Part shown: in pieces, positions 32,661 through 41,939 of the stretch
Layout of the letters: each line of letters opens with the position of its first letter
Numbering within the stretch: position 1 is the first letter of the stretch
NCBI RefSeq assembly: GCF_001652275.1
Contig: NZ_LVZK01000001.1
Span: 558,001 to 622,000 of the forward strand
DNA from: Peptidiphaga gingivicola
Lineage (GTDB): Bacteria > Actinomycetota > Actinomycetes > Actinomycetales > Actinomycetaceae
Direction: 5' to 3'
Length of the DNA stretch: 64,000 nucleotides
Position numbers and translations under genes: made by a program
The notes under the pieces: generated by a model
What the model saw: the letters and a program-made list of their open reading frames with translations, nothing else
Database searches by the model: none
Told to the model about the DNA's origin: nothing

Positions 32661-33626
32661 ATGTCTGATTCCAAGGCAAAGCCAGAGGGGGCTGAGGACG
32701 CAGTCGCCGTCAACGGCGTCGTCGATGGGCGGCGGATATGGATCGAAGAGGAGCCCTGGTATCTTTTCGACGGAGCCTTTCCGGTGCGCTTCGAGGACGG
32801 GGCTCTCGACTGGAGGCGGCTTAGCGAGTCCGAACGCGAAGAGGTGGTGCGAGTAGACGCCCACATGCGCGGCTTGTACGGAATCGCGGACCCGGCTCCG
32901 CGGGTGCCCGCTCCCGCGCCCGACGTCCCGTGCGACCTGGGCTGGTTCATGCCGATTTCCACGCGCAGAGCCCTGATGGACAGGCAGGGGCGCGTGTGTG
33001 AAGGCCGGCTTAAGGGATATCACGAGGTCGCGGGGGAGGGGCGCTTCGCCCTTGAGTTCGCTCTCGACGGCGAAAGCTGGTTTCTCCTCAGAGCTGACGG
33101 GCTGCCGTGGGCCGCTTCGAGGCATGCCCGCTACTCACGCGTGCCGTCGGTTTGGGTCGATGTGGACATGTGGCGATACGAAGGCGGCGATTTCCTGGAG
33201 ATCGGAATCGACGTGGAGCGCCCCGAGAAAACGGACCGCGGACGGTTGAGGACGGTCTACATCGAGCGGTGGCCCGACGACGAAGCCAGGTACGGCACGT
33301 GCCCGGGTGCGGGCGAGCCTCGCGAAGTTCTGACGCCGATACGCTGGGACGGGCGCGTATGGTGGCGAAATCCCCGATGGTGGGAAGGCATGTTTCCGTC
33401 AAATGAGAGCGGACGCGGGATCGACTACAGGGGCCTTGCTCCGACGCAAAAGAAGACGGAGGGGGCCGTTTCGGCCTATTGCAGTGCAATAAGGCTGTGG
33501 GACGAACCCATCGTCCACTACACCCGAGAGCGCCAGGCCCGATGGACCGAGCCGATCGGCCCGGGCGTGACGCTCGAGGATCTGCGCAGGCACTACGAGT
33601 CGATGGGCTTGGAGTCGCCCTACTGA
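32661..33626 (+). CDS. Hypothetical 321-residue protein in the toxin locus
   Basis: Not recognised. A soluble, tryptophan-rich acidic protein (RIWIEEEPWYLFDGAFPVRF, VWVDVDMWRYEGGD, VWWRNPRWWEGMFP) without signal peptide or membrane segment. ATG at 32661 follows GGAGAAGGAG. It lies 181 bp after the ART-like gene on the same strand, so it could be a second immunity protein or part of the same polymorphic-toxin cassette. The high Trp content and beta-rich look are reminiscent of immunity proteins, but no family was identified. Confidence 0.55.
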   Translation: MSDSKAKPEGAEDAVAVNGVVDGRRIWIEEEPWYLFDGAFPVRFEDGALDWRRLSESEREEVVRVDAHMRGLYGIADPAPRVPAPAPDVPCDLGWFMPISTRRALMDRQGRVCEGRLKGYHEVAGEGRFALEFALDGESWFLLRADGLPWAASRHARYSRVPSVWVDVDMWRYEGGDFLEIGIDVERPEKTDRGRLRTVYIERWPDDEARYGTCPGAGEPREVLTPIRWDGRVWWRNPRWWEGMFPSNESGRGIDYRGLAPTQKKTEGAVSAYCSAIRLWDEPIVHYTRERQARWTEPIGPGVTLEDLRRHYESMGLESPY

Positions 33627-33688
33627 GTGCCTGAAGCACTCTGCCAAGAGCATGCGGGCGTCCTGGCGCGGATTCAGGCCCTCCGCGC

Positions 33689-33740
33689 CCGACGATCTGA
33701 AAGGCGCCCCGCGGCCGACGATCTGAAAGGCGCCCCGCGG
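33689..33740. repeat. 26-bp tandem repeat, two exact copies
   Basis: A unit containing GACGATCTGAAAGGCGCC occurs at 33689-33714 and 33715-33740, with a partial third copy. It lies just downstream of the two converging genes and overlaps neither supported coding region. Confidence 0.9.
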
Positions 33741-33752
33741 CCGACGGCGGAC

Positions 33753-34043
33753 TCAGGCGCCGGCAGACTCTTCTTTCTCGTCGTCGCCGGGCTTTTGCTC
33801 CGCGCCCGACTTCAGACCTTTGCGCGGCGTCCTTCCCTTGCGATCAGGCTTTCCGGCCGGCTCGACGCAGCGTTCGGCAAGGTCCGCCTCGATCAGGAGC
33901 CTGCGGGCACGGGCCAGCCTGCGTTGCGCCGCGAACAGCCTCACGAGCGCCACGGTGAGGAAGACAGACGCGACGGCCGCCGTCGCGAAGAACAGCGGCG
34001 AGGCGATGAGCTGCAAGACGCTCACAAAGTTGTTGAAGAACAC
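33753..34043 (-). CDS. Small single-pass membrane protein
   Basis: A 96-residue protein with one hydrophobic segment near the N-terminus (VLQLIASPLFFATAAVASVF, about 8-31), a basic stretch AAQRRLARARRLL and a charged, Lys/Glu-rich tail. The GTG at 34043 follows GGAG at suitable distance; a TTG at 34091 would add 16 residues. No family was recognised. It faces the toxin locus convergently and is divergent to the protease lipoprotein. Reality rests on a coherent membrane segment and codon pattern. Confidence 0.5.
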   Translation of the reverse strand: MFFNNFVSVLQLIASPLFFATAAVASVFLTVALVRLFAAQRRLARARRLLIEADLAERCVEPAGKPDRKGRTPRKGLKSGAEQKPGDDEKEESAGA

Positions 34044-34413
34044 TGAGGGCTCCAGACGGTCGGTGCGTTGCTGCGGTGTGACAACAGCCAAACATATTTT
34101 GCACGTTCATTTCGGCCAGGGAAAACCGCCGCTCCGAAGACGCACCGGCCAAGGGGCGCATGGGCACGCGGCCAAAAGGAGGGCACGCGGTCAAAAGGAG
34201 AGCACGCGGCCAAAAGGAGGGCGCGCAGGCCAAAAGGAGACACGCAATTCTGAGGCAGAGGCGTCGGCGGGCCGAGAGGAGGCACTAGAATGGATCGCTG
34301 GGAAGGCATCGCCGCACGACGCCGCGAGTTCGCTTTGCGAAGCCGACGCGCCGCCGGGGAATTCCTCGGGCATGCGCGACGTTGAAGCCAGCGGCGTCCA
34401 AACAGGAGGGCAG
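34044..34413. other. Spacer upstream of the protease gene
   Basis: No gene supported. The middle is occupied by a 19-20 bp tandem repeat (34164-34240). The promoter of the protease operon probably lies between the repeat and 34413, but no clear boxes stand out. Confidence 0.4.
34164..34240 (+). repeat. Four 19-20 bp tandem repeats carrying AAAAGGAG
   Basis: Units GCACGCGGCCAAAAGGAGG and variants start at 34164, 34183, 34202 and 34221. Each carries AAGGAG, a Shine-Dalgarno-like core, 170-250 bp upstream of the protease ATG. Their function is unknown. Confidence 0.85.
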
Positions 34414-36354
34414 ATGGCGAGAATCACAGGGTGCAGGCGGATCGTGCTCGCCGTGGTGTGCGCGTGCCTCATGCTGGCGGGCTGTTCCCGGCCCATTCTC
34501 AAGCCGCCTGTGCCTCGTCCGCTTTCGGAAGGCGGGCGGGTCGCCCTCGACTCCCGCGCCAAGCGCCACGTGGGCGGCAACGGCTTCTGGACCAGGGACA
34601 GGCTCGCCCGGGCAGTCAGGGGCGGCGGCCCGGACCAGCAGAAGCAGCCGTCGGCCCAGGCAACCCAGCTGCCCGCTTCGGCCCTGAACGACCCCAAACT
34701 TTCGAACGTCCAACTCGGCGAGGGGACGGTGGGCGTCGGCGAGAACTTCATCGGACTGCCGCAGACGGGAACCTTCTTCTACCGCACGGGGCCGCGCTCG
34801 ACCGCCGAGTACCACACATGCTCCGGCTCCGTCGTCAATTCGGCTTCGGGGACGATCGTCGTCTCCGCGGCGCACTGCTGGTACAACGTCAACGCCCAGT
34901 CGGTCGTGTTCATCCCCCAATTCTCGTGGGTGAACGGCCGGGCTCGAACGCCGTACGGAGTCTGGGAGATGTCCGGTTCCACCATCCACATCGACCCCCG
35001 TTACGAGAGCGAGGGCGACGACGGCGTCGCCTACGACGTCGCCGTCCTCAGCGTCGCCCCGAACGTCGCCAACCAAACGATCCAAGAGGTGACGGGCGGG
35101 TTCGACATCTCCCTCGACGCGCAGATCGCCCAGCCGAAGGTGGAGATCGTCGGCTACCCGGCCGACGACTCCAGCAATTCGACGTACACCGCCGCCTACC
35201 CCCGCCACTGCCTCAACTCGACCTCCGAGTACCAGGAAGCGGGCACGTCTTTCTTCAACATCAAATGCTCCGGAATGGCCAGCGGCGTCTCCGGCGGGCC
35301 GTGGCTCGTTCCGAAGACGGTCAACGGCGTGACCAAGTGGTGCATGGTCGCCGTCACGGGCGGCGGCCAGGACGGCGGCGGATACACCGACGACGAATCC
35401 GTGGGCGTGCGCATGTCCGGATTCGTCACCGAGCTCATCGCGAAGGCCGAGGCCTTCGACATGTCGAAAGCCGGCGACTGGAGCGGCGCGCGGCTCATGG
35501 CGGCCGGCAACTTCGGCGCCGTGGACGGCGCCGACGACCTCGTCGTCTCCTGGCGCAACGGGACGATGGACGTCTTCCTTGGCTCGGGCAGCCTCACGTT
35601 CCCGTTCATGGCCTCCCGGAGGGTCTCGCGCGGGTCGTCGTCGAACCTGCCGCCGCGGATGCTCACGACCGCGGACCTCGACGGCTCGGGCCAGGACGAC
35701 CTCGTCGCCCTTGGGCAGGACGGGAAAGTCATGATGCTCCAGGACCCGGGCTCGAGAGGGCCCCGCCGGCTGATGCATCTCAACCCCCACGATCCGCTCG
35801 AATGGGTTCAGGCACGCCAGATCATCGGCGGCGACTTCAGCCCGGACGGCGACCACAAGAGGGACGACCTCCTCGTTGTGTGGGCCGACGGCACGACGAG
35901 CGTCTATCTTCACGTGTCCAAACACGGGCTGGCCCGGGACAAGCCGTGGCCCGTCCGCGGCCTCAAGGGCCTGGTCGGCGACGAAGGCGGCGCGAACGGC
36001 CCGCTGGCGAGCGGGATCGACGGCGTCGTCGCAGCGGGGGACTTCGGCGGCGGCCGCCTCACGGACGTCATGGTGGTAGGCAAGGACCGCAGCGGAAGGT
36101 TCGCCGCGTGGCTCATCACCGACGACGAGCCGAAGGGCGGCCTCCCGGTTTATCGTATCGCGCCCTATGACATTCGGGCCGCGGGAATCGATCCGAGCCA
36201 GGTCAAGGCGCTCGCGGCGGGGGATTTCGACGCCGAGGGAACGGGTTCCGACGTCGTCATCGACATGCGGGGATCGCGGGTGCTCATGCTCGCCAACGTG
36301 AAGGCTGGCAAGAATCCGACGCCCTCCGACGTGACGGCGGTCGTCAGCCGGTGA
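34414..36354 (+). CDS. Trypsin-like serine protease lipoprotein with FG-GAP-like repeats
   Basis: A 646-residue surface lipoprotein: signal peptide and lipobox LAGC (Cys at 24). A chymotrypsin-fold protease follows, with catalytic His in VVSAAHCW, Asp in AYDVAVLSV and Ser in ASGVSGGPW. The C-terminal ~270 residues contain FG-GAP/VCBS-type beta-propeller repeats with DLDGSGQDDLVAL, DGDHKRDDLLVVW and DAEGTGSDVVID, likely calcium-binding. ATG at 34414 has ACAGGAGGG; a longer frame from 33820 was rejected. It probably acts outside the cell on peptides or host proteins; the following lipoprotein gene may be its partner. Confidence 0.85.
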   Translation: MARITGCRRIVLAVVCACLMLAGCSRPILKPPVPRPLSEGGRVALDSRAKRHVGGNGFWTRDRLARAVRGGGPDQQKQPSAQATQLPASALNDPKLSNVQLGEGTVGVGENFIGLPQTGTFFYRTGPRSTAEYHTCSGSVVNSASGTIVVSAAHCWYNVNAQSVVFIPQFSWVNGRARTPYGVWEMSGSTIHIDPRYESEGDDGVAYDVAVLSVAPNVANQTIQEVTGGFDISLDAQIAQPKVEIVGYPADDSSNSTYTAAYPRHCLNSTSEYQEAGTSFFNIKCSGMASGVSGGPWLVPKTVNGVTKWCMVAVTGGGQDGGGYTDDESVGVRMSGFVTELIAKAEAFDMSKAGDWSGARLMAAGNFGAVDGADDLVVSWRNGTMDVFLGSGSLTFPFMASRRVSRGSSSNLPPRMLTTADLDGSGQDDLVALGQDGKVMMLQDPGSRGPRRLMHLNPHDPLEWVQARQIIGGDFSPDGDHKRDDLLVVWADGTTSVYLHVSKHGLARDKPWPVRGLKGLVGDEGGANGPLASGIDGVVAAGDFGGGRLTDVMVVGKDRSGRFAAWLITDDEPKGGLPVYRIAPYDIRAAGIDPSQVKALAAGDFDAEGTGSDVVIDMRGSRVLMLANVKAGKNPTPSDVTAVVSR

Positions 36355-36568
36355 CCGCGTCGGCGGCCGTGCAGGCATCGGCAGGCCGGCGGACGAATGC
36401 CGTCGACGGGCTTGGTTTCCGGCTCGCATGCCCAGGATTCGCGTGCCGCCTAGGGAGCCGCGCATCACTTTTGGGGACCCGTCGCCAGAGATTCGGTTCG
36501 CAATTTGTTGCAGACCGTGAAACAGTAGGGAGGTCGGCTCGCAAGGTCCTCCCGGAAGGAGAATGAGA

Positions 36569-38338
36569 ATGACCCGTAGGCCGTTCGCGCGCACATCGGC
36601 CGCGTTCGCGGGTCTTCTCATGGCCCTCGGGGCCTGCGGCCAAACGCCGAAGCCGACGTCGCCGTCCGGCGCGGGAGCGTCCACGACGGAGACCGCCCCC
36701 GCGCCCACCCTTGCCGCCCTCAAATACGCACCGAAAATTCCGGGAACGGCCGCTCTCCTCGAACGCAAGGAGAGCGGCCCCGGCGAACTCGCGGGCGTCG
36801 TCGTCAGCGGAAAAACGGTGGTCTCTGTGCACCACGACTTCAAGGCGAAGAGCTCGGAGCTGGCCGGATACGTGCCGGGCGAGGCGAAGGCCTCGTGGAA
36901 GAAGACCGCAGACGGATGGGTCGACTGCGTCGGAGACTCGCCCACCGTGTGCCTGGCCTCGAACTACGAGGACGGCGAATGGTCGGTGAGCGATCCGCGC
37001 ATCCTCAATCCGGCCAGCGGGCGGTTCAAAGACCTCAGCGTCGGCCCCGCCGGCACCTTCCAGTTCGTCGGCGTGCGCGAAGGGGTCGCCTACTTCCTCA
37101 CCTGGGACGGAACGAAAGACGTCCACGTGACGGGGTTCGACGCCGACGGCGCCCCCGTCGCGGACAAGAACTTGAGAATCGCCGCCCCAAAGGTCGCCGC
37201 GCCAGAGACTGAGGGGGCCGAAAGGAAGCCCTCGGCGTCGGCGGGCGAAAAGGCTTCGCCGACCCATGGAAAAGCATCCTCCTCCGCGGCCGCCAAGCGG
37301 CCGAAGACGCCGCGGGCTTCGAGCGCTTCGCCTTCGAGCGGCAACTCGCCGTCGCGCGCCGGTTCGTCCGGCTCTCCCTCCGACGCCGCTTCGCCTTCGA
37401 ACGGCCCGTCGTCGAACGGCGTTCCCTCCGGCACGCCGCCGCAAAAGAAATCCGCGCACAGGCCGGCGGCCAGGCCTCCGGTCTCCCAAGCCACGGGAAT
37501 TCGCGCGCAGATGACCGGTTCTTACCTCGTCGTGCGGACGGACTCTATGTCAGGCGTCTACTTCACCCGCGGAAATCGCTTTGTCAGGAAGGATTTCGAC
37601 GGCGCCTGCGCGGCGCTCAAGGACGGAGTGGTCTGCGAAACCGAATCGGGCCTGGTCGGAATCGGCGCCGGGGCGGACGACGCGTGGGAACTCGAAGCCG
37701 ACGTGACCGTGCTGAGCTCGGCAGTCGAGTCCGACTCCAGCCTTGCGGACGCCGAAGCGGACATGCGCTCGCGGCTTGGCCGGGCCAGTGGCGCGGGCGA
37801 CGCGGCGCCTGGCGAGGACGCCGAGGCTTCGGCGTCGCCGACGCAGTCACACGAGGCCGGCGGCGACGCGGCGGGCGAAGGCACGGCGGGCGAGGGCTCC
37901 TCCACCAGTTCGAGCGACGCGGCGCACCCCCTTCCCCCGGGCAAGCGGTACTTGGCCTCGGGGCCGAAGGCGCCGGTGCTCCTTTCCGCCGGCGACGGGA
38001 AGCTCTCGATCGACGGCAAGCGCAGCACAGTCATCGGCGAGGCGAAGGTCAAGGGCGTGGACCTCAGCCACGACATCGCCGTCGTCAACGTCGAAACCCA
38101 CGGCAAGTCTGCGGGCGAGTCCAAGGCGCCCGCCATCGTTTCGTCGATCCTCGTCGACGGCGACGGCGCGACGGTCGCCGGAATCGACAAGACGCGCGCC
38201 GACCAGCTGCTCGCAGAGGCGAACGGAGGCGACGCGCTGCGGCCTTACGGCTTTGCCTGGCAGGGGAGCCGTTTGGTCTACACGGACCTGACCGAGGCGG
38301 TCATAGGCGTGTATCGAACCGCGGAGAAGGGCAAATGA
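36569..38338 (+). CDS. Lipoprotein of unknown function with Ser/Ala/Pro-rich linkers
   Basis: A 589-residue lipoprotein with lipobox LGAC (Cys at 23). Three folded-looking segments (about 45-215, 310-390 and 465-589) are separated by long low-complexity linkers rich in Ser, Ala, Pro and Glu. The last segment includes KRYLASGPKAPVLLSAGDG and LRPYGFAWQGSRLVYTDL, suggesting propeller-like blades. ATG at 36569 is eight bases from AAGGAG and is preferred to ATG at 36563. It overlaps the S4-domain gene by 4 bp. No family was recognised; surface location is the only confident inference. Confidence 0.7.
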   Translation: MTRRPFARTSAAFAGLLMALGACGQTPKPTSPSGAGASTTETAPAPTLAALKYAPKIPGTAALLERKESGPGELAGVVVSGKTVVSVHHDFKAKSSELAGYVPGEAKASWKKTADGWVDCVGDSPTVCLASNYEDGEWSVSDPRILNPASGRFKDLSVGPAGTFQFVGVREGVAYFLTWDGTKDVHVTGFDADGAPVADKNLRIAAPKVAAPETEGAERKPSASAGEKASPTHGKASSSAAAKRPKTPRASSASPSSGNSPSRAGSSGSPSDAASPSNGPSSNGVPSGTPPQKKSAHRPAARPPVSQATGIRAQMTGSYLVVRTDSMSGVYFTRGNRFVRKDFDGACAALKDGVVCETESGLVGIGAGADDAWELEADVTVLSSAVESDSSLADAEADMRSRLGRASGAGDAAPGEDAEASASPTQSHEAGGDAAGEGTAGEGSSTSSSDAAHPLPPGKRYLASGPKAPVLLSAGDGKLSIDGKRSTVIGEAKVKGVDLSHDIAVVNVETHGKSAGESKAPAIVSSILVDGDGATVAGIDKTRADQLLAEANGGDALRPYGFAWQGSRLVYTDLTEAVIGVYRTAEKGK

Positions 38339-38766
38339 CGGCGCGGCGAGACGACGGGCGAGGGCCCGGCACGAGCGGCGGCGAACAGACGAAAGTCCGC
38401 GTGGACGTTTGGCTGTGGAGCGTGCGCCAATGCAAGACCCGCTCGCTGGCGACCTCGGAGTGCAAAGCCGGACACGTCAGGGTGAACGGCGAGACGGCCA
38501 AGCCCTCGACTCCCGTCCGAGTCGGCGACGAAGTGCGTTATCGGTACGAGGGATTCGATCGGATTCTCAAGGTCACGGGCGTCATTTCGAAGCGCACGAG
38601 CGCGCCCTTGGCGCAGGCGTGCTACGAGAATCTCACGCCGGAGCGCCCGCGCGTGCGCATTCCCGTGATGAGGCGCGAGCCCGGAACCGGCAGGCCGACG
38701 AAGAAGGAACGGCGCGAGCTCGACAGGCTGTTTGGCCGGGACTCCAACTTCGGCCGCCTCGGCTGA
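38335..38766 (+). CDS. S4 domain RNA-binding protein (Hsp15-like)
   Basis: A 143-residue basic protein. After a disordered N-terminus comes the S4 domain: VDVWLWSVRQCKTRSLATSECKAGHVRVNG, then VGDEVRYR, as in Hsp15, which binds stalled 50S-nascent chain complexes after heat shock. The C-terminus RRELDRLFGRDSNFGRLG is highly basic. ATG overlaps the lipoprotein stop by 4 bp, although the functions look unrelated. The open frame extends far upstream in the lipoprotein's alternative frame, which is a shadow. Ribosome rescue role is by homology. Confidence 0.85.
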   Translation: MTARRDDGRGPGTSGGEQTKVRVDVWLWSVRQCKTRSLATSECKAGHVRVNGETAKPSTPVRVGDEVRYRYEGFDRILKVTGVISKRTSAPLAQACYENLTPERPRVRIPVMRREPGTGRPTKKERRELDRLFGRDSNFGRLG

Positions 38767-38840
38767 CGTCGCTGGCCGAGAATGCTGCGCCAATCAAAGG
38801 GCGGCGCGGGGAGAAGGATCTGGCGGTCCGGGAGAAAGAT

Positions 38841-40292
38841 TTAGGACTCCGCTCTGGCTGGGGAAACCGTGTCTGGCGAACCCGTGCCCTCAGCCCCGCT
38901 CGGCGGCGCGATTCGCTCCGCCGAGAGCAGGCCCGCGACGTAGTAGGAGAAGCGCCACATCGCCCACTCCAAGGGCCCGCGTCTGTAGAAGAGGCGCCAC
39001 AGGCCGCATACGATCAGGGCGCCGACGGACATCCACAGCACGGCCTCCCAGCTGTTGTTCGCAAGGTCCGGCATCGTTCCGAGGATTACGAGATGGGTTG
39101 CGTAGACAGTCAGCGACATGGAGCCGACTGCGGCAAGCGGCCGAAGCACGTTGCGGGAAGCCCGGCCGATGAGCAGGCACAGCCCGGTCAGCGCGATCGC
39201 GAAGCCTCCCGATCCGACCACTTCGAACACCGTGTTGGCGTGAGGGTTGGCCGTAACCAGCTGCGAGGCTGGGTCGAAGGCGACCGGCGCCCAGTCGAAG
39301 GCATGCTCGCGCTGATCGCTGTCGGGGTCGGCCGGAGGCGGATCCGCCTGGCCGTCCGACGACGAATCGGGGGAGACGTGGCTCCCTCCGCTTTCCTCCG
39401 TCACAACGGCCCCGCGCACCTGCAGAGTGTCTCTGGAGTCGAACAAAGTGTGCGTGAGGACGTAGCTCCCCCCGTACCCGAGGACCATCAAAGCCGCTCC
39501 CAAGGCGACGAGCTTCGCCTGGTGCCTCGCCTCGGCGATGCATGACTTGCCGATCGCCATTCCCGCGAAGATGAAAGCCATGTAGACCAGCCCCGGGTAG
39601 TTCCCCGCGATGAGCATCGTCCATAGGAACGGGTCGTTCTCCTGAGCGACAAGCCCGAGCGAGGCCGTCACCCATACGATTGCCACAGAGAGAATCGGGC
39701 CGACGACGGCCGTTGCAGCCGCAGCCGTCCACAGCTTGCGCACGCTCCACGATGTGAAGGGCAGGGCCAAGACGAACCAAACGGCGTAATAGCTGAGGAC
39801 GACGATGACGGGCAGATTGAGCAGAGACGTCAACATCGAGAGGAAGACGAGCATGAAGGCTCGTCCGACGATGCGCTTGCGCGCAGTCGCCATCCGCTCG
39901 CCGGTGTAGGGCGCGTCCCTGCCCGTGAGGAGGGACAGCGATATACCTGCGACCAGGGCAAAGAGGATGACGGAGCGCCCGTTGGGAATGTCCGACAGGA
40001 TTGAGTGGGCCGAGGACCACCTGTCGTCGCCGTCGCCGATCGGCGCGAAGTTCACGTAGATCATTCCCAAGACAGCCAGGCCTCGCGCGACGTCCAAACC
40101 GCCGATTCGCCCGAGCCGTCGGGTGGTTTCCCCGCCCGTGGACGCGGAACTGCCGCCCGGGCCGTCCGCCGCCGAATCTTGCGGGTCGAGAGCGTCCGGC
40201 TCCTCCGGCAGGGAGGCCTGCGTCTGAGCGGCGGCGTCGGAGTCTCCGGCGTCGTCGCTTGGGGAAAACGAAGCGGGCTCGGTGATGCTCAT
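38841..40292 (-). CDS. DUF418/DUF1624-like multi-pass membrane protein
   Basis: A 483-residue integral membrane protein. An acidic disordered N-terminus (1-60) is followed by RIGGLDVARGLAVLGMIYVNF, the start typical of DUF1624/DUF418 acyltransferase-like membrane proteins, then about ten hydrophobic segments. A polar loop of ~70 residues with Asp/Pro/Ser repeats interrupts them around 300-345. GSMSLTVYATHLVILG near the C-terminus matches the DUF418 core. It is convergent with the S4 gene and divergent from nrdF. Likely modifies a surface glycan or lipid; substrate unknown. Confidence 0.75.
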   Translation of the reverse strand: MSITEPASFSPSDDAGDSDAAAQTQASLPEEPDALDPQDSAADGPGGSSASTGGETTRRLGRIGGLDVARGLAVLGMIYVNFAPIGDGDDRWSSAHSILSDIPNGRSVILFALVAGISLSLLTGRDAPYTGERMATARKRIVGRAFMLVFLSMLTSLLNLPVIVVLSYYAVWFVLALPFTSWSVRKLWTAAAATAVVGPILSVAIVWVTASLGLVAQENDPFLWTMLIAGNYPGLVYMAFIFAGMAIGKSCIAEARHQAKLVALGAALMVLGYGGSYVLTHTLFDSRDTLQVRGAVVTEESGGSHVSPDSSSDGQADPPPADPDSDQREHAFDWAPVAFDPASQLVTANPHANTVFEVVGSGGFAIALTGLCLLIGRASRNVLRPLAAVGSMSLTVYATHLVILGTMPDLANNSWEAVLWMSVGALIVCGLWRLFYRRGPLEWAMWRFSYYVAGLLSAERIAPPSGAEGTGSPDTVSPARAES

Positions 40293-40435
40293 GGCACAAG
40301 TCTAAGGGAGCAAAAGGGGTGAGGGCTAAGGCTTGCGTGCGGAGGCCTGCCGGGCGGGGTCCGCCGGGCTGGCGCGTCCGTTCCATTGCGCGCCGCGACG
40401 TGGAAGAATGTCGGGGTACAAGCGGGCAACCCTGA

Positions 40436-41425
<990 letters not shown>

Positions 41426-41939
41426 GGGGGCGAAGCTCCCGGCCCCGCGGGTGGCGATTGTCACTGCCGCCGCGGGGCTTGATTTTTTCTTCGAGCACTC
41501 CGACGCCGCCGCCCGAGGTTGACGACTAATTCAAACAAAACCCCTGTTTTTCTTCTGGGCGTTTTCGAGGCGTCCACCCAAAGTGGCTGGCCGGCTCGGC
41601 TTGTGGGAGGACGAGCGAAACCTTTGTTTTCCTTACTCTTGACGTAGTCGCTCCGGTTCACGCACTTGGAGCGGCCTTCCGCGGCCCGTGTGGGGATGCG
41701 GGCCGCGGGGCGGTGCAATTCGACGTCGCCCCGCGCGGCCTAGGAGGGTTTCTCCGTAGATCGTTCGGAATTCTCGCAGGCGCCTTGTGACTGACTTTAC
41801 ATACGGGCAGAGTTCCCCATAGCCTCGGCGGGGCTGAAAAAGACCGTTTAATCTACGATTGTCCTATGCCATGGGAACCATTCCCCACACGTGTCGACAT
41901 TTGAATAACGCCCATGGCTTAACACGCAAGGACAACTTC
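41426..41939 (+). other. 514-bp region between nrdF and the LPXTG-type protein
   Basis: After the nrdF terminator no gene is supported on either strand. The adhesin promoter probably lies near 41790-41870, where sequence becomes AT-richer (TTTACATAC, TTTAATCTACG). No RNA switch was recognised. Confidence 0.45.
41442..41490 (+). terminator. nrdF terminator
   Basis: GCCCCGCGG (41442-41450) pairs with CCGCGGGGC (41470-41478), followed by TTGATTTTTTCTTC. The hairpin plus T-run makes this the most canonical intrinsic terminator in the window. Confidence 0.85.

Noticed and set aside
34285-36945. 886-codon open frame on the minus strand
   Set aside because: It lies opposite the protease lipoprotein, which has a signal peptide, a catalytic triad and a ribosome site. 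The antisense translation is Arg/Ala/Val-rich without motifs, as expected for GC-rich shadows.
41461-41718. Minus-strand frame after nrdF
   Set aside because: Arg-rich, crosses the nrdF terminator and lacks a ribosome site; also no riboswitch-like structure could be supported there.
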